The notes below the pieces were generated by a model, which saw only the letters and a list, made by a program, of their open reading frames with translations, did not search any database and was not told the origin of the DNA. Of a DNA stretch of 5,563 nt, positions 4,266-5,563 are shown piece after piece; the first letter of the stretch is position 1; every line of letters starts with the position of its first letter. The DNA is from an uncultured Actinomycetes bacterium (GTDB taxonomy: Bacteria; Actinomycetota; Actinomycetes; Nanopelagicales; Nanopelagicaceae), in contig CAIYQS010000153.1 in assembly GCA_903928395.1 (NCBI GenBank), positions 1 to 5,563 of the forward strand, in the 5' to 3' direction. The position numbers and the translations under genes are program-made.

Positions 4266-5563
4266 ATTTTTCAGCACGTAATGCAGCCCAACCAACTTTG
4301 GGTAAATCTGCTGCTCGTGGGTAGAGAACGTATCTGGTTTCCCAGCCAGGTTGGAATTTTGCATTGAAGCGATAAAGTGATTCAACTTGGAAAAAATTAG
4401 ATGAGAATCGAATTAAGTTGCGCATTCCTCGAGTGATAGGACCGGCGCTAATTTTGTCTGCGCGCTCAAATAGTGAACGGAATGCCGCAAAATTGAGGGA
4501 AACATTGGCCAAGTTGTGGGTGCGGGCATATTCGACAGATTCAACGATCATTAATTCGTTGACGCCTGGATCTGTACCGCGTTCGCGCTGCATTCGATCG
4601 AGTGATAATCCGTTGGTGGTCCAGGGAACGTAGTACTGGAGTCCTTTTATCTGACCCGCTAACCAAGCAATAGTTATATATGCATCTGGATCGCTATCCT
4701 CGCCAAAACGATCCATTGACATTGAAAATCCACGTTCTGCAACTCCATAGCGCCATTCATGCGCGAGCTTACGAAGATTAATTCGAGTTGACTCATCGAG
4801 TTCTGACCATTTATGGGTTGTGCATGAATAGCCCTTACGTTTTATTCGATTCACCATCTGGCGAACATTTGCCATTGGTCGACCTTCAAGCGTGAAATCT
4901 TTCACCGAAATTATTGCCTCATCGCCTATGTCGATTGCAATCATTCCCGCATGTTCCACCCAAACTTCTCCGCCGCGATCACTGCAACCCATTACCGCTG
5001 GCGTCCAAGCGTGCTCCTCCGCGACTCTCACAAATTCTGCTATGGCGTCTGGCCACAGGCTGTATTCACCAAAGGGGTCGCCGCTTGCAAGCATGACGCC
5101 ACCCTGAACTCTGTAAGCGATACCCGCTTTACGATTGAGCGCCCAAATTACACTTTTGTCGCGTCGAGTTGCAAAGTACCCGAGTGAATCTTGTTCTAAA
5201 TCATGTTTAATTAATGTGCGGACTTGATCCAGATCCTCATCTGTCATTTTAGGAATCGGCTTTACTCTTCGGATGTAGAGCCACAGCGGAACAATCAACG
5301 TAAATGCGCCAAAAGTTCCGAGGGTGAAGGCAATTAAATCCGTGGCTCGCTCTGAAGTGAATTTGACGGGACCCGAAACTCCTACGAAGCCTTCAATAAT
5401 AAAGAGAAAGATATTTCTTATTGAAGGGGTTCCGACAATCTCATCGTGAGTGCGAATTTTGATAAGCATTAAACTCGCGATGAAAAATACAATGACAGCA
5501 ATCGCAAATCCGATTAATGGCTGTAGGCGAGTGCTGGGGTCAGATTTTGCGTAAAAAGATTTC
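4240..5563 (-). CDS. Lipid aminoacyltransferase, lysyl-phosphatidylglycerol synthase C-domain family (5' end beyond right edge)
   Basis: 440 codons are visible. The frame has an ATG at 5469 but stays open from there to the right edge (31 more codons including a hydrophobic run, L-Q-P-L-I-G-F-A-I-A), so the true start is outside. Counting from the ATG at 5469: further hydrophobic segments about 19-33 and 44-66, a basic stretch R67-R-V-K, then the transferase domain. This has D94-S-L-G-Y-F, R102-R-D-K, G123-G-V...A128-S-G-D131-P, W155-T-P-A, F192-T-L-E-G, R203-Q-M-V-N-R, R246-G-F-S-M, G287-L-S-L-D291, G302-V-N-E-L-M and V323-S-L-N-F-A. This is the DUF2156/LPG_synthase_C pattern of MprF and of the N-terminal half of mycobacterial LysX, enzymes that transfer an amino acid from aminoacyl-tRNA to phosphatidylglycerol or a similar lipid, changing surface charge. 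The protein ends shortly after this domain, so no lysyl-tRNA synthetase is fused. The amino acid and lipid used cannot be read from sequence. Confidence 0.9.
   Translation of the reverse strand, partial: KSFYAKSDPSTRLQPLIGFAIAVIVFFIASLMLIKIRTHDEIVGTPSIRNIFLFIIEGFVGVSGPVKFTSERATDLIAFTLGTFGAFTLIVPLWLYIRRVKPIPKMTDEDLDQVRTLIKHDLEQDSLGYFATRRDKSVIWALNRKAGIAYRVQGGVMLASGDPFGEYSLWPDAIAEFVRVAEEHAWTPAVMGCSDRGGEVWVEHAGMIAIDIGDEAIISVKDFTLEGRPMANVRQMVNRIKRKGYSCTTHKWSELDESTRINLRKLAHEWRYGVAERGFSMSMDRFGEDSDPDAYITIAWLAGQIKGLQYYVPWTTNGLSLDRMQRERGTDPGVNELMIVESVEYARTHNLANVSLNFAAFRSLFERADKISAGPITRGMRNLIRFSSNFFQVESLYRFNAKFQPGWETRYVLYPRAADLPKVGWAALRAEKFISGFRSR

Noticed and set aside
4892..5187. Several overlapping short plus-strand frames (71, 60 and 78 codons)
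   Set aside because: All are antisense to the well-supported aminoacyltransferase domain, and none has a family pattern or a convincing ribosome binding site.
1..5563. Mobile element, CRISPR array, tRNA/rRNA or phage signature
   Set aside because: No transposase or integrase frame, terminal inverted repeats, regularly spaced repeats or structural RNA pattern was seen. The region reads as core metabolism and envelope genes.

Overview
The window looks like a piece of a small, gene-dense actinobacterial genome. Base composition is intermediate (not high-GC), and intergenic gaps are short or replaced by overlaps. The gene content is a haem-copper oxidase cluster with a CtaG-type assembly protein, next to an actinobacterial-style LysX/MprF-like lipid aminoacyltransferase. 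A freshwater Nanopelagicales (acI)-like lineage would fit, but this is inference from composition and gene content, not from a marker gene.

Left part (1-1850, minus strand): three overlapping genes read right to left. They are an exported or anchored cupredoxin-like protein (GTG start at 1850), cytochrome c oxidase subunit II with a complete CuA site, and the N-terminal 105 residues of what is most likely cytochrome c oxidase subunit I, which runs off the left edge. The 8-nt and 4-nt overlaps imply one translationally coupled operon that continues to the left.

Middle (1851-2049): a divergent control region of about 200 bp with a weak candidate -10 for the oxidase operon and a TATCGATA palindrome with an extra TATCG half-site just before the plus-strand gene.

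Right of it (2050-4265, plus strand): a CtaG-type membrane protein (CuB-site copper delivery or assembly of the oxidase), an overlapping 84-residue two-helix membrane protein of unknown function, and a membrane-anchored alpha/beta hydrolase whose esterase-like domain is predicted to face outward.

Right end (4240-5563, minus strand): a lipid aminoacyltransferase (lysyl-phosphatidylglycerol synthase C-domain family), convergent with the hydrolase and overlapping it by 26 bp. It stays open to the right edge, so its N-terminal membrane part is truncated by the window.

Two functional units are suggested. The first is a respiratory oxidase with its copper-handling genes arranged divergently (cupredoxin, CuA subunit, catalytic subunit / CtaG). 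The second is a possible membrane-lipid modification pair (aminoacyl transfer onto lipid by the minus-strand enzyme, outward-facing ester hydrolysis by the plus-strand enzyme). The second pairing is a hypothesis based on adjacency and domain types only.
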